Shown here in pieces: positions 55,046 to 64,000 of a stretch of 64,000 nucleotides of DNA. How positions within the stretch are numbered: position 1 is the stretch's first letter; every line of letters starts with the position of its first letter. The stretch lies in assembly GCA_016704435.1 (NCBI GenBank), contig JADJAB010000003.1, positions 1 to 64,000 on the forward strand, given 5' to 3'. The translations under genes and the position numbers were made by a program. Source of the stretch: Rhodobacter sp. GTDB taxonomy: Bacteria > Pseudomonadota > Alphaproteobacteria > Rhodobacterales > Rhodobacteraceae. The notes beneath the pieces are model-generated. The model searched no databases, had not been told where the DNA came from, and saw only the letters and a program-made list of their open reading frames with translations.

Positions 55046-55112
55046 TTCATCTTGGCAGAAATACTCTCGGGGAGTGAATGGCCGCAGGCCAGAGGGGGGC
55101 AGACAGCCCCCC
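55046..55112. repeat. Intergenic repeat core between pepP-type and cobT genes
   Basis: TTCATCTTGGCAGAAATACT (55046 on), then CGGGGAGTG, then hairpin GGGGGGC-AGACA-GCCCCCC (55094-55112). It shares its order and sequence with the middle of the modular repeats at 51544 and 62362 but lacks their GCAATTGC ends. Confidence 0.7.
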
Positions 55113-55115
55113 TTG

Positions 55116-56985
55116 CTACCCCACCCGCCGCATGCCCAGCACCCTGGCCCGCATGCGCGGATCGCTGTCGAACAGACCCGCCAGCTGCTCGGTCATCGCG
55201 CCCGCCAGTTGCTCGACATCGGTGATGGTCACGGCGCGCTGGTAATAGCGGGTCACGTCATGGCCGATGCCGATGGCGATCAGTTCGACCCGCTTCAGCC
55301 GCTCGACCATGGCGATCACGTCGCGCAGGTGCTTTTCCAGATAGCTCGCCGGGTTCACCGACAGGGTCGAATCATCGACCGGCGCGCCGTCCGAGATCAC
55401 CATCATGATCTTGCGCGCCTCGGGCCGCGCCATCATCCGCCGATGCGCCCATTCCAGCGCCTCGCCGTCGATGTTTTCCTTCAGCAGGCCCTCTTTCATC
55501 ATCAGGCCCAGATTGGGCCGAACCCGGCGCCAGGGCGCATCGGCGGATTTGTAGATGATGTGGCGCAGGTCGTTCAGCCGGCCCGGAGCTTGCGGGCGGC
55601 CCTGGGCCAGCCACCGCTCGCGTGCCTGGCCGCCTTTCCAGGCGCGGGTGGTGAAGCCAAGGATCTCGACCTTGACCTGCGACCGTTCCAGCGTGCGCGC
55701 CAGCACATCGGCGCAGATCGCGGCAATGGAGATCGGGCGCCCGCGCATCGAGCCGGAGTTGTCAAGAAGCAGCGTCACCATGGTGTCGCGAAACTCGGTG
55801 TCCTTTTCCTGCTTGAACGACAGCGGCGTCGTGGGGTTCGCCACCACCCGCGCCAGACGGCCGGCATCCAGGATGCCTTCCTCGAGGTCGAACAGCCAGC
55901 TGCGGTTCTGCTGCGCCTGCAAGCGGCGCTGCAACTTGTTGGCAAGCCGGGAAACAGCGCCCTTCAACGGCTCCAGCTGCTGGTCGAGGTAGGCGCGCAG
56001 GCGTTCCAGCTCGGCCGGCTCTGCCAGATCCTCGGCGCGGACTTCTTCATCGAAATCCGTGGTGTAGACGGCATAGTTCGGGTCGGCATCGGAATGCGGG
56101 GCAGGCGGCGGCGGCTCCAGCGGTGCCTCGCCCTCGGGCAACTCCGCCTCGTCGCCCTGCTCCATGTCGGCGCTGTCCTCCATGGTGACCTGCGCCTGCG
56201 ACTGGTCCTGCTGTTCGTCCTGGGATTGCTCGGGAGAGGCCTCGCTGTCTTCCGACTCCTGATCTTCCTCGCCCGAGGAGTCAGGCGAGTCCTGATCTTC
56301 TTCGGCCTCGTCGCCGGACTCGTCCTCGGGGCGGTCGGGGTCATCGCCCAGCTGGTCGCCGTAGCCGAGATCGGCAATCACCTTGCGCGCCAGCCGGGCG
56401 AAGGCAGCCTGATCGGACAGCGCATGATCCACGCCCTCCAAGCGTGCCGCCGGCCTGTTCCTCGATGAAGCCGCGCCAGAGGTCCATGACGTTCTGCGCG
56501 CCTGCCGGCAGGTCGCGGCCCGTTGCCAGATGACGCACCAGATAGCCCGCAGCGACGGCCAGGGGCGCATCCTGCGGGCTGGTGATCTGGGCATAGCCCT
56601 TGCGGTCAGCCTCATGCCCGATCTTGGCGTCGATGTTGCCGGCGGTGCCCGGCATGTCGCGGGCGCCCATCGCCTCGCAGCGCGCGGTCTCCATCGCGTC
56701 GTAGATGTCGCGCGCCAACTGGCCGGTGGGGGCATAGCGGGTGGCGACGCCCTCGTCGTGATACTTGCGCCGCAGCGCAAAGGCATCCGCCGTGCCGCGC
56801 GCCAGCAAGACCTCGTCGCGCGTCATCCGGCGGCTGACCTGCGGCAGCCGCACGCCTTCCTTGTTCATCCCCGGCGGGTCGACGGAATATGAGACCGTCA
56901 TCTCCGGGTCATCCGCCATGGTGCGGGTGGCCTCGGCCAGGGCCTTCTTGAAGGGATCAGCGGGGTTATCTGTGGGTTTCGTCAT
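55116..56985 (-). CDS. cobT: Cobaltochelatase subunit CobT, frame broken near 56449
   Basis: The large VWA-containing subunit of aerobic CobNST chelatase, which inserts cobalt into hydrogenobyrinic acid a,c-diamide. Repaired length is about 622 aa. The N-terminal part begins [20 protein letters not shown] and shows [21 protein letters not shown] long acidic linker (about residues 205-290) follows, then the C-terminal VWA domain with the MIDAS motif [12 protein letters not shown]. The frame slips between GFIEEQA and [20 protein letters not shown] (one extra base in GGCCGGCGG). Its partner cobS lies about 0.7 kb upstream on the same strand. Confidence 0.92.
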
Positions 56986-57070
56986 GCGTTGAGACTGCCG
57001 CGCGCTTTTTGCAGAGACAAGCCCTGCCTAACGCTTTTCACGGGCCGATGCCATGGGGGTCAACAGGGGA

Positions 57071-57523
57071 TCATTCGGCGTAAAGTGCGACGCGCCATTC
57101 GCCAACCAGTCGGTCGCAGTCGCCGAAGTTCTGCTTGATCGTATCGTCAAACAACTCGCCGGTGGCTTTCTTGTTGGCTGAAAACCAGTTCAGGTAAACG
57201 GTTGCAACCTTCGCAATATCGACGACTACGCCGTCGATCGCGGCAGAGGTATCTTCGCCGGTCTCGTTTTGTCGGGCGATCGCCGCGACGGTACCTGAAT
57301 CCTGCTCTTTCTCCTGCAGTGTCTTGTGCTGATCGGTGCCTTCTTCGGCCAGATTGGTCAGCGCCCGGAACAGGCCCGCACAGGCAACCGGCAGGCGGGC
57401 CGAGCCCGCCGCGTTTGCAGTCTCAAGCAGCTCTTCCTGAAACTCCAAAGCCGATTGGGCCAGGGCAGGCAGGGGCGCGGAGAGAAGCGCGGAAAAGCAA
57501 AGGGCGAACGAAAACGATCTCAT
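57071..57523 (-). CDS. Exported hypothetical protein
   Basis: A 150-aa protein with a signal peptide (MRSFSFALCFSALLSAPLPALAQ; cleavage near ALA-QS). The mature part is mostly helical, with cysteines in LPVACAGLFRAL and NFGDCDRLVGEW that could pair. I recognise no family. It lies between cobT and cobS on the same strand. Start 57523 is preferred over an upstream frame because it gives a clean signal peptide. Confidence 0.7.
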   Translation of the reverse strand: MRSFSFALCFSALLSAPLPALAQSALEFQEELLETANAAGSARLPVACAGLFRALTNLAEEGTDQHKTLQEKEQDSGTVAAIARQNETGEDTSAAIDGVVVDIAKVATVYLNWFSANKKATGELFDDTIKQNFGDCDRLVGEWRVALYAE

Positions 57524-57661
57524 CGGGCTAATCCTGTGCGGTAAAACCACAGGCTAGCATCTGTTTGTGGCAGGAGCCAAGTCCGGATTTCCCTTGCAAT
57601 GGGCCGATACGGCGGTTTGGTGCCCGCGTTCCGGCAAGAGCCGGGTAAACCCCGCCCTATC

Positions 57662-58635
57662 TTATTTCATCGCCATGCTCGCCGCCGATTCAGGCAGTTC
57701 CTCGTTGAAGCAGCGCTGGTAGAATTCGGCCACGGTCTGGCGCTCCAGCTCGTCGCATTTGTTCAGGAAGGTCAGGCGGAAGGCATAGCCGACGTTGCGG
57801 AAGATCTCGGCGTTCTGCGCCCAGTTCAGCACGGTCCGGGGCTCATCACCGTCGACAGATCGCCGTTCATGAAGGCGGTCCGGGTCAGGTCGGCCACCGT
57901 GACCATCTGGGCAATCGTCTTGCGGCCCTTGTCGGTGTTGTAATGCGCGTTCTTGGCCAGCACGATCGCGGTTTCGGCGTCATGGCTCAGGTAGTTCAGC
58001 GTCGCCACCAGGGACCAGCGGTCCATCTGCGCCTGGTTGATCTGCTGCACGCCGTGGTAAAGGCCGGTGGTATCGCCCAGGCCGACCGTGTTCGCCGTGG
58101 CGAACAGCCGGAACGACGGGTGCGGGGTGATGATCTCGTTCTGGTCTAGCAGCGTCAGTTTGCCGTCATGTTCCAGCACGCGCTGGATCACGAACATCAC
58201 ATCCGGGCGGCCCGCGTCATATTCGTCGAACACGATGGCGACGGGGTTGCGCAGCGCCCAGGGCAGGATGCCCTCGTGGAACTTGGTCACCTGCTTGCCG
58301 TCTTCCAGCTTGATCGCATCCTTGCCGATCAGGTCGATCCGGCTGATGTGGCTGTCGAGGTTGACCCGCACGCAGGGCCAGTTCAGCCGCGCCGCCACCT
58401 GCTCGATATGGGTGGATTTGCCGGTGCCGTGATAGCCTTGGATCATCACCCGGCGGTTGTAGGCAAAACCCGCCAGAATCGCCAGGGTGGTATCGGGGTC
58501 GAACTTGTAGGTCGGGTCGATGTCCGGCACGCGGTCGGCACGCTCGGCAAAGCCCTTTACCCGCATCTCGGTGTCGATCCCGAACACGTCGCGGACCGAG
58601 ATTTCTTCGGTGGGTTTCATCACGGTATCCAGCAT
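57662..58635 (-). CDS. cobS: Cobaltochelatase subunit CobS, frame broken near 57843
   Basis: An AAA+ ATPase of about 324 aa that drives CobNST cobalt insertion. It has the family start [15 protein letters not shown], Walker [20 protein letters not shown], Walker [19 protein letters not shown], and sensor [20 protein letters not shown]. The frame breaks after GDLSTVMSP. One added C in the run AGCCCC restores [20 protein letters not shown] and the stop at 57662. The homopolymer context points to a consensus error. Confidence 0.93.
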
Positions 58636-58808
58636 GGCCTTGCCCAGAAAAGTGTCATCCCCCGGTTCATGGAGGATTCCGCCGGGGGGTGCAAGGGGAG
58701 GGGCCCCGATCACGCGCGGATCGGCCCCGGATCGCATTTGCGTGAGGCTGAAACTTTCGGCGCCGGGCGCGCGTATGGAGGGGTAGACTGCCCGCAAAGG
58801 AGACCCCG

Positions 58809-59267
58809 ATGAACCGCCGCACCCTGATGATTTCCGCCGCCGCCCTGCTGGCCCTGCCGCGTGCCGGCCGGACCGAAAGCTTCGAGATCGCGCTGACCGA
58901 GGCCGAATGGCGCAAGAAGCTGACCGACCAGCAATACTACGTCCTGCGCGAGGAAGGCACCGAACGCGCCGGCAGCCACAAGCTGGACAAGGAATACGGT
59001 GCCGGCACCTACCACTGCGCCGGCTGCGACCTGGCGGTGTTCTCGTCGCAGGCGAAATACGACAGTGGCACCGGCTGGCCCTCGTTCTGGGACCCGCTGC
59101 CCAACGCCATCGGCACCAAGGACGACTCCGGCCTGTTCGGGTCGCGGACCGAGGTGCATTGCCGCCGCTGCGGCGGGCATTTCGGCCATGTTTTCAACGA
59201 CGGGCCCAAGCCGACGGGCCTGCGCTATTGCCTGAACGGCGCGGCGCTGGTGTTCAAACCGGCCTGA
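58809..59267 (+). CDS. msrB: Peptide-methionine (R)-S-oxide reductase, exported
   Basis: A 152-aa enzyme that reduces methionine-R-sulfoxide. Zinc ligands are in CAGCDL and [16 protein letters not shown], and the catalytic Cys is in [11 protein letters not shown]. The N-terminus [20 protein letters not shown] is a signal sequence with a twin-arginine-like NRRTLM start, so this copy probably repairs periplasmic proteins. Divergent from cobS. Confidence 0.93.
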   Translation: MNRRTLMISAAALLALPRAGRTESFEIALTEAEWRKKLTDQQYYVLREEGTERAGSHKLDKEYGAGTYHCAGCDLAVFSSQAKYDSGTGWPSFWDPLPNAIGTKDDSGLFGSRTEVHCRRCGGHFGHVFNDGPKPTGLRYCLNGAALVFKPA

Positions 59268-59317
59268 GCGGCTTTGCCGCGTGGACATCGGGCCGCAAGC
59301 GCCGCAGATTGCGCCGC

Positions 59318-59761
59318 ATGCGCCGGCCCGATGCTCCGACACCCGCGCTGCCCCCTTCGGCGCTGCCCCCCGCCGCGCTACCCGAAGGCGACCTGATCGT
59401 CTTCGATGCGGCTTGCGTGTTCTGCTCGGGCTTTGCGCGCTTCATGCTCCGGCATGACAGGTCGGGCCGGTTCCGCTTTGTCACGGCGCAGTCAAGGATC
59501 GGCCGGGCGCTCTACCTTGCGCATGGGCTGGATCCCGATCTGATGGAAAGCAACATCGTCATCACGGATGGCAGGGTGCATGTGAAGATGCCCGCCTTCG
59601 CCGCCGCCATGCGGGCCCTGGGCTTTCCGTTCTCGGCGCTCGGGATTTTGCGCGGCGTTCCGGACCCGATCTATGACTGGATCGCGCGCAACCGCTATCG
59701 GCTGGGCCGCAAGGCCTGCGCCGTGCCGCCACCCGAGATGAAGGCGCGGCTGATTGAGTAG
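59318..59761 (+). CDS. DCC family thiol-disulfide oxidoreductase (DUF393)
   Basis: A 147-aa protein with the family-defining start LIVFDAACVFCSGFARFML: Asp, then Cys-x-x-Cys as in the 'DCC' signature. The core includes FRFVTAQSRIGRALYLAHGL and GILRGVPDPIYDWIARNRYR. The exact role is unknown. ATG 59318 is the only good start near the domain. It overlaps the next gene's TTG start and is probably an operon with it. Confidence 0.87.
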   Translation: MRRPDAPTPALPPSALPPAALPEGDLIVFDAACVFCSGFARFMLRHDRSGRFRFVTAQSRIGRALYLAHGLDPDLMESNIVITDGRVHVKMPAFAAAMRALGFPFSALGILRGVPDPIYDWIARNRYRLGRKACAVPPPEMKARLIE

Positions 59762-61406
59762 GACAATCCTGGTTGTCGGCGGCTATGGCGTCTTCGGCGC
59801 GCGGCTGTCGCGGGCGCTGGCCGGGGAGGCTGGCCTGCATGTTCTGGTGGCCGGGCGGTCGCTGGCCAGGGCGCAAGAGGTTTGCGCGGGCACTGCGGCA
59901 CTCCTGCTTGTGCTGGACCGCGACGCGCCCGACCTGCCCGCGCAACTGGCCGGCCTTGCCCCTTTTGCCGTGATCGACGCCGCCGGGCCGTTTCAGGCCT
60001 ATGGCGCAGCCCCCTACCGGCTGGCCCGCGCGTGCTTGCAGGCAGGCGCGCATTATCTGGATCTGTCGGACGACGCCGATTTCACCGCTGGCATTGCCTC
60101 GCTGGACGATCTGGCGCGCGAGGGTGGGCTGGTCGCCCTGTCCGGGGTCTCCTCGGTCCCGGCGCTGTCGTCGGCCGTGGTGGCAAATCTGGCACCGGGG
60201 ATGGAGGACATCCATCTGATCGACACCGTCGTCCTGCCCGGCAACCGCGCTCCGCGCGGGCTTTCGGTGATCCGCGCGATCCTGACGCAGGCGGGTCGCC
60301 CGGTGGCGCATTGGCGCGGCGGGCGGGCCGTCGCGATGCCCGGCTGGTCCGGCACAAGGCGCGAGCGGATTGCGCTGCCGGGCCAGTGCCTGCCCGCACG
60401 CCCGGCCAGCCTGATCGGCGCCCCCGATCTGCGGCTGTTTCCGCCGACATTCGTGGCGCGATCGGTGGTCTTTCGCGCCGGGCTGGAACTGGGGCTGATG
60501 CACCACGGCCTGTGGCTGCTGGCCTGGCCCGTGCGGCTGGGCCTGATGCGCAGTCTTGTGCCGCTGGCGCGCCCGCTGCGCTGGATCGCCGATCTGCTGC
60601 GCCCCTTCGGCAGCGACCGCGGCGGCATGCGGGTGCGGGTGGCGGGATTGGCAGGGGGAAGGCCCGTCGCGCGCGACTGGGCGCTGATCGCGGGCGCGGG
60701 CGATGGCCCCGAGGTGCCCGCCATTCCGGCCCGCGTGGCCGTGCAGATGCTGGCCGAAGGCGACCTGCGTCCCGGCGCGCGGCCCTGCCTGGCCGATCTG
60801 CCGCTGGCGCGGCTGGAGCAGGCGCTGGCCACCCATGCCATCGCCACGGGCCGCGGCGAAAGCCCGTGCCCCGGACTGCTCGAGACCGTCCTCGGCCCTG
60901 ATTTCGCCCGCCTGCCGGCGCCGGTGCAGGCGCTGCATCAGGTCATCGACCTGGGCCGCTGGCAGGGCGAGGCACAGGTTGCTCGCGGCACCGGCCGCCT
61001 GTCGCGCCTGGTCTGTCGCCTGTTCGGCTTTCCTGCGGCCACGGCGGCGACGCCTGTCGAGGTCACGATGGAGCGCCGCGGCGAGGCAGAGGTCTGGACC
61101 CGCCGCTTCGGCAGCCGCGTCTTCCTGTCGGTGATGCGGGCGCGAAAGGGGCAGATGACCGAACGCTTCGGGCCGTTCACCTTCACCCTGGGTCTGGCGG
61201 TCGAGGGTGATGCCCTGCGGTTCCCGGTGGTCGCGGGCCGGCTTGGCCCGGTGCCGCTGCCCCGCCGCCTCTTGCCGCAAAGCGTGGCGCAGGAAACCGC
61301 CGATGGCGTGCGGGCCTGCTTCGATGTGAAGCTGTCATTACCCCTTGCGGGGCTTCTGGTGCGCTATCGCGGCTGGCTGGAGCCCGCCGATCAGTCGCGG
61401 AAATAG
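59754..61406 (+). CDS. Saccharopine dehydrogenase-like NAD(P) protein with DUF4166 domain
   Basis: A 550-aa protein. The N-terminal Rossmann domain has VVGGYGVFGARLSRALAG and the saccharopine-dehydrogenase pattern YLDLSDDADFTAGIASLDDL and LSGVSSVPALSSAVV. The C-terminal DUF4166 domain (about 375-545) includes VLGPDFARLPAPVQALHQVI and FGPFTFTLGLAVEG. The start is a TTG (59754) overlapping the DCC stop; no ATG fits better. The substrate is unknown; DCC and DUF4166 genes often occur together. It overlaps the convergent DnaJ-domain gene by 16 bp. Confidence 0.87.
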   Translation: MSRTILVVGGYGVFGARLSRALAGEAGLHVLVAGRSLARAQEVCAGTAALLLVLDRDAPDLPAQLAGLAPFAVIDAAGPFQAYGAAPYRLARACLQAGAHYLDLSDDADFTAGIASLDDLAREGGLVALSGVSSVPALSSAVVANLAPGMEDIHLIDTVVLPGNRAPRGLSVIRAILTQAGRPVAHWRGGRAVAMPGWSGTRRERIALPGQCLPARPASLIGAPDLRLFPPTFVARSVVFRAGLELGLMHHGLWLLAWPVRLGLMRSLVPLARPLRWIADLLRPFGSDRGGMRVRVAGLAGGRPVARDWALIAGAGDGPEVPAIPARVAVQMLAEGDLRPGARPCLADLPLARLEQALATHAIATGRGESPCPGLLETVLGPDFARLPAPVQALHQVIDLGRWQGEAQVARGTGRLSRLVCRLFGFPAATAATPVEVTMERRGEAEVWTRRFGSRVFLSVMRARKGQMTERFGPFTFTLGLAVEGDALRFPVVAGRLGPVPLPRRLLPQSVAQETADGVRACFDVKLSLPLAGLLVRYRGWLEPADQSRK

Positions 61407-62020
61407 CGGCTGTCCTTCAACTGGTCCCAGGCCCAGACCACCTCTTGCAATTGCTCTTCCTGGCTGCGGTCGCCGCCGTTCATGTCGGGGTGAAGAACCT
61501 TGATCAGCCCCCTGTAAGCTTTTCGGATTTCGGTCTTCGACATGGTGTCGCGGGCGTCGAGGATCTCCCGCGCCTTCCGCTCGGTCGGGGGTAGCTTGCG
61601 TGTGGCGCCGCCGGGTGCCACTCCGGGGTTGCGGGTGGCCTTCTCGCCCAAGAGCGCCATCGGGTCGTCCACCCCCATCCGCGCCCAGGCATTACCGTCG
61701 CCCTGACGCGAAAAAGGCTTGGTCTCGCGGCCCCAGACCCGGTCCTTGTCGATGAATTTCTGGAATTCCTCGTCGGAGGAGCCGTGGAAAAAATTCCAGT
61801 TCAAATTGTAGTCGCGGATGTGGTCCTTGCAGAACCAGAAGAACTCGTCGAGGAGATCGGGCGATTTCGGGGCGCGGTAAGCGCCAGGCCGGTCGCAGCC
61901 GGGATGGTCGCAACGCCGGCCGGTCGCCTCGGGCGCCACGGCACCGCGGCGCGAGGCCTGCTTGCGCTTCTTGTCCGCGCTGACGCGCAGGTCGAACTCG
62001 AAGGGGGGCTTGGTCGCCAT
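61391..62020 (-). CDS. J-domain (DnaJ-like) protein
   Basis: A 209-aa protein with a C-terminal J domain (about 150-209) whose HPD motif is in GLIKVLHPDMNGGDRSQEE. The N-terminal part is specific to alphaproteobacteria: RRCDHPGCDRPGAYRAPKSP with a possible metal-binding Cys/His set, and FFWFCKDHIRDYNLNWNFF. It should recruit DnaK to an unknown client. Confidence 0.9.
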   Translation of the reverse strand: MATKPPFEFDLRVSADKKRKQASRRGAVAPEATGRRCDHPGCDRPGAYRAPKSPDLLDEFFWFCKDHIRDYNLNWNFFHGSSDEEFQKFIDKDRVWGRETKPFSRQGDGNAWARMGVDDPMALLGEKATRNPGVAPGGATRKLPPTERKAREILDARDTMSKTEIRKAYRGLIKVLHPDMNGGDRSQEEQLQEVVWAWDQLKDSRYFRD

Positions 62021-62106
62021 ATGTCCTGTTGCCTTTCCGCGCCTTCCCGACTCGGGGCCACGAGTTTAGAAGGTTCGGTGGCGGATTGAAGGGGGGCGAA
62101 AGAAAA

Positions 62107-62361
62107 ATGACCGTGAAAACAGAAATCGAGGAACGGCTGCGCCGGGCCTTCCAGCCGGAAGTGCTGGAGGTGGTGAACGAAAGCCACCGCCATGCCGGTC
62201 ATGCCGGCGACGATGGATCCGGCGAAAGCCACTTCAGGGTGATGATCCGTGCCGCTGCCTTTGCACCGATGGGCCGCGTCGCGCGCCACAGGGCGGTGCA
62301 TCAGGCGCTGGGCGACCTGACGACGCGGGTTCATGCACTGGCGCTGGACATCGGCGGGTAA
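62107..62361 (+). CDS. bolA: BolA family protein
   Basis: An 84-aa protein with a class II KH-like fold, MTVKTEIEERLRRAFQPEVL, the SHFRVMIRAAAF core, and HRAVHQALGDLTTRVHALAL with the conserved His. BolA proteins work with monothiol glutaredoxins in iron handling and stress. Divergent from the J-domain gene, a common alphaproteobacterial neighbourhood. The stop touches the modular repeat copy B. Confidence 0.93.
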   Translation: MTVKTEIEERLRRAFQPEVLEVVNESHRHAGHAGDDGSGESHFRVMIRAAAFAPMGRVARHRAVHQALGDLTTRVHALALDIGG

Positions 62362-62620
62362 GGCAATTGCGCGCCTGCCGGCGCAAGCCCTTTCGTGATT
62401 CTGCCTCAGTTGCGCCTGTTGCAGGCCTGGCTGATGAGGGGCACCGCCCCTCAAACTCCCCGGAGTATTTGAGCCAAGATGAAGGGGGACGCAGCTTCAT
62501 CTTGGCAAGAAACTCCGCCGGAGGCAGCCGACGGTGCCGCTCGTACTGACCCTTGGTGCAAGGCGGCGCGCCAGCATCCGTTGCAAGGGAAAGGCTTGCG
62601 GCGCAGCCGCGCAATTGCTT
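62362..62620 (-). repeat. 259-bp modular repeat with GCAATTGC ends, copy B
   Basis: Inverted relative to copy A (51544-51783). On the minus strand it has AAGCAATTGCGCGGCTGCGC at its left end, CTTCATCTTGGCTCAAATAC, the hairpin GAGGGGC-GGT-GCCCCTC (62436-62452), ATCAGCCAGG, and GCCGGCAGGCGCGCAATTGC at its right end. The stretches between these blocks differ from copy A. It fills the gap between the convergent bolA and glcB genes. Confidence 0.8.
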
Positions 62621-62633
62621 TGCCGCCTTTGCG

Positions 62634-64000
62634 TCAGTGCGCCGCCTTGGCCTTCAGGCGGTAGGCATGCAGCAGAGGTTCGGTATAGCCCGATGGCTGT
62701 TCGCGACCGTTGAAGACCAGATCGCAGGCGGCCTGGAAGGCGATACCCTGAAAGCCCGGTGCCATCGGGCGATAGGCCGGGTCGTCGGCGTTTTGCCGGT
62801 CGACAACGGCGGCCATCTTCTTCATCGCCTCCATCACCTCGTTGCCACTGACCACACCATGATGCAGCCAGTTGGCGATATGCTGGGCCGAGATGCGGCA
62901 GGTCGCGCGGTCTTCCATCAGGCCGATGTCGTTCACGTCGGGCACCTTGGAGCAGCCTACCCCCTGGTCGATCCAGCGCACCACATAGCCCAGGATGCCT
63001 TGTGCGTTGTTCTCGACCTCGCGCGTGACCTGGGCGCGGTTCCAGGCGCGGAAAGAGGCCATCGGGATCTCGAGGATCCCGTCCACATGCGCCCGCCGTC
63101 CACCCTTTGCCAGCCGCGCCTGCACGGCGAAGACATCGACCTTGTGGTAGTGCAGCGCGTGCAGCGTGGCTGCGGTGGGCGAGGGCACCCAGGCCGTGTT
63201 CGCGCCCGCCCGCGGATGGGCGATCTTTTCGTCCAGCATCGCCGCCATCAGGTCGGGCATCGCCCACATTCCCTTGCCGATCTGCGCCTTGCCCGACAGC
63301 CCGCATTCCAGCCCGATATCGACGTTCAGGTTCTCGTAGGCCGTGATCCAGGCCTTGCGCTTGATGAAGTCCTTGCGGCTGAAGGGGCCGGCTTCCATGC
63401 TGGTGTGGATCTCGTCGCCGGTGCGGTCGAGAAAGCCGGTGTTGATGAAGGCCACCCGGTGGCGGGCCGCGCGGATGCATTCCTTGAGGTTCACCGAAGT
63501 GCGGCGTTCTTCGTCCATGATGCCCAGTTTCACGGTGTTCGCAGGCAGTCCGAGCGCCGCCTCGACTCGGCTGAAGGTTTCATCCGCGAAGGCCACTTCC
63601 TCCGGCCCGTGCATCTTGGGTTTCACGACATAGACCGAGCCCATGACGGAATTCCGCCGACCATCCGTCTTTTTCAGGTCGTGCATCGCGATCAGCGTGG
63701 TCACCATCGCGTCCATCAGCCCTTCGGGGATTTCCGAGCCGTCGGGCAGCAGGATCGCCGGGTTGGTCATCAGATGGCCGACGTTGCGCACCCACATCAA
63801 CGCCCGGCCCTTGACTGCCAGCGGGCCGCCGTCCGGCGCAAGATAGGTCCGGTCCCCGGCCAGCCGGCGGGTCATCTGCCGCCCGCCCTTGTCGAAGCTG
63901 TCCGCAAGGTCGCCCTGCATCAGCCCCAGCCAGTTGCCATAGGCCTGCACCTTGTCCTCGGCGTCCACGCAGGCCACCGAATCCTCGCAATCCATGATCG
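62634..64000 (-). CDS. glcB: Malate synthase G (5' end beyond window)
   Basis: The C-terminal ~455 residues of the ~720-aa single-chain malate synthase G, which joins glyoxylate and acetyl-CoA in the glyoxylate/glycolate routes. It shows [20 protein letters not shown] (catalytic acidic residues), [60 protein letters not shown] and [18 protein letters not shown]. The frame is open to the window edge and continues upstream. Confidence 0.96.
   Translation of the reverse strand, partial: IMDCEDSVACVDAEDKVQAYGNWLGLMQGDLADSFDKGGRQMTRRLAGDRTYLAPDGGPLAVKGRALMWVRNVGHLMTNPAILLPDGSEIPEGLMDAMVTTLIAMHDLKKTDGRRNSVMGSVYVVKPKMHGPEEVAFADETFSRVEAALGLPANTVKLGIMDEERRTSVNLKECIRAARHRVAFINTGFLDRTGDEIHTSMEAGPFSRKDFIKRKAWITAYENLNVDIGLECGLSGKAQIGKGMWAMPDLMAAMLDEKIAHPRAGANTAWVPSPTAATLHALHYHKVDVFAVQARLAKGGRRAHVDGILEIPMASFRAWNRAQVTREVENNAQGILGYVVRWIDQGVGCSKVPDVNDIGLMEDRATCRISAQHIANWLHHGVVSGNEVMEAMKKMAAVVDRQNADDPAYRPMAPGFQGIAFQAACDLVFNGREQPSGYTEPLLHAYRLKAKAAH

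Noticed and set aside
57662..58808. Cobalamin riboswitch near cobS/cobT
   Set aside because: I looked for a B12-box-like sequence and the long folded leader upstream of both genes and saw none.
1..64000. CRISPR array, phage module, restriction or toxin-antitoxin system
   Set aside because: No regularly spaced repeats, no phage structural genes, and no recognisable defence or toxin-antitoxin families were found on either strand.

Overview
The window is GC-rich, densely packed chromosomal DNA from an alphaproteobacterium, most likely Rhodobacterales (Rhodobacter/Tabrizicola/Gemmobacter type). Pointers are the alphaproteobacterial DnaA regulator HdaA, the short ProRS without an editing insertion, the CobS/CobT cobaltochelatase, a DctS/DctR-like two-component pair, and many 4-bp ATGA gene overlaps. 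The assignment rests on gene families and coding style only.

Layout. 0-6.6 kb: leftward operon for an AI-2E-type permease, HdaA, polyphosphate kinase, Ppx/GppA phosphatase, a glyoxalase-like protein and a GNAT. 6.8-8.4 kb: PepSY protein, cytochrome b561 and a membrane-anchored LuxR-type regulator, facing a fasciclin protein. 9.1-13.2 kb: proS, a DUF998 protein, a divergent reductase/TetR pair with twin operators, and a hemolysin III protein. 13.2-14.9 kb: damaged, unidentified sequence. 15-23.7 kb: rightward catabolic operon for aerobic CoA-dependent anthranilate (2-aminobenzoate) degradation, with its MarR regulator and an obvious palindromic operator. 23.7-32.7 kb: leftward operon of a hydantoinase/oxoprolinase A-B pair plus a branched-chain-type ABC importer, with a divergent AraC regulator. 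34-38.2 kb: leftward operon pxpA-BCCP-accC-pxpB-pxpC with a divergent LysR regulator. 39.2-41.5 kb: an IS1595 transposase fragment, a decayed IS5-family element that carries short palindromic insertions, and the damaged 5' end of a sensor kinase gene. 41.5-48.1 kb: kinase/response regulator, CRTAC1-like and vanadium-haloperoxidase-like exported proteins, an FAD amine oxidase and a tRNA(CAU). 48.2-64 kb: mostly housekeeping genes (purM, purN, rnd, sufE, aminopeptidase P, cobT, cobS, msrB, a DnaJ-domain protein, bolA, malate synthase G).

The metabolic centre has three linked modules: activation and ring attack on 2-aminobenzoyl-CoA, and two separate ATP-dependent cyclic-amide (lactam) opening systems next to an importer. 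A Rid enamine deaminase in the anthranilate operon suggests a defined deamination step.

Two cautions and one highlight. At least nine otherwise normal genes, including the essential proS, contain one- or two-base indels that break the frame. This looks like consensus error rather than biology, so frames are described as repaired. The most unusual signal is a pair of 37- and 39-bp palindromic insertions inside the IS5 transposase gene. They have identical arms, different but self-complementary loops, opposite orientations and the same ATC|T target. A second, larger repeat (about 240-260 bp) with GCAATTGC ends sits between two convergent gene pairs.
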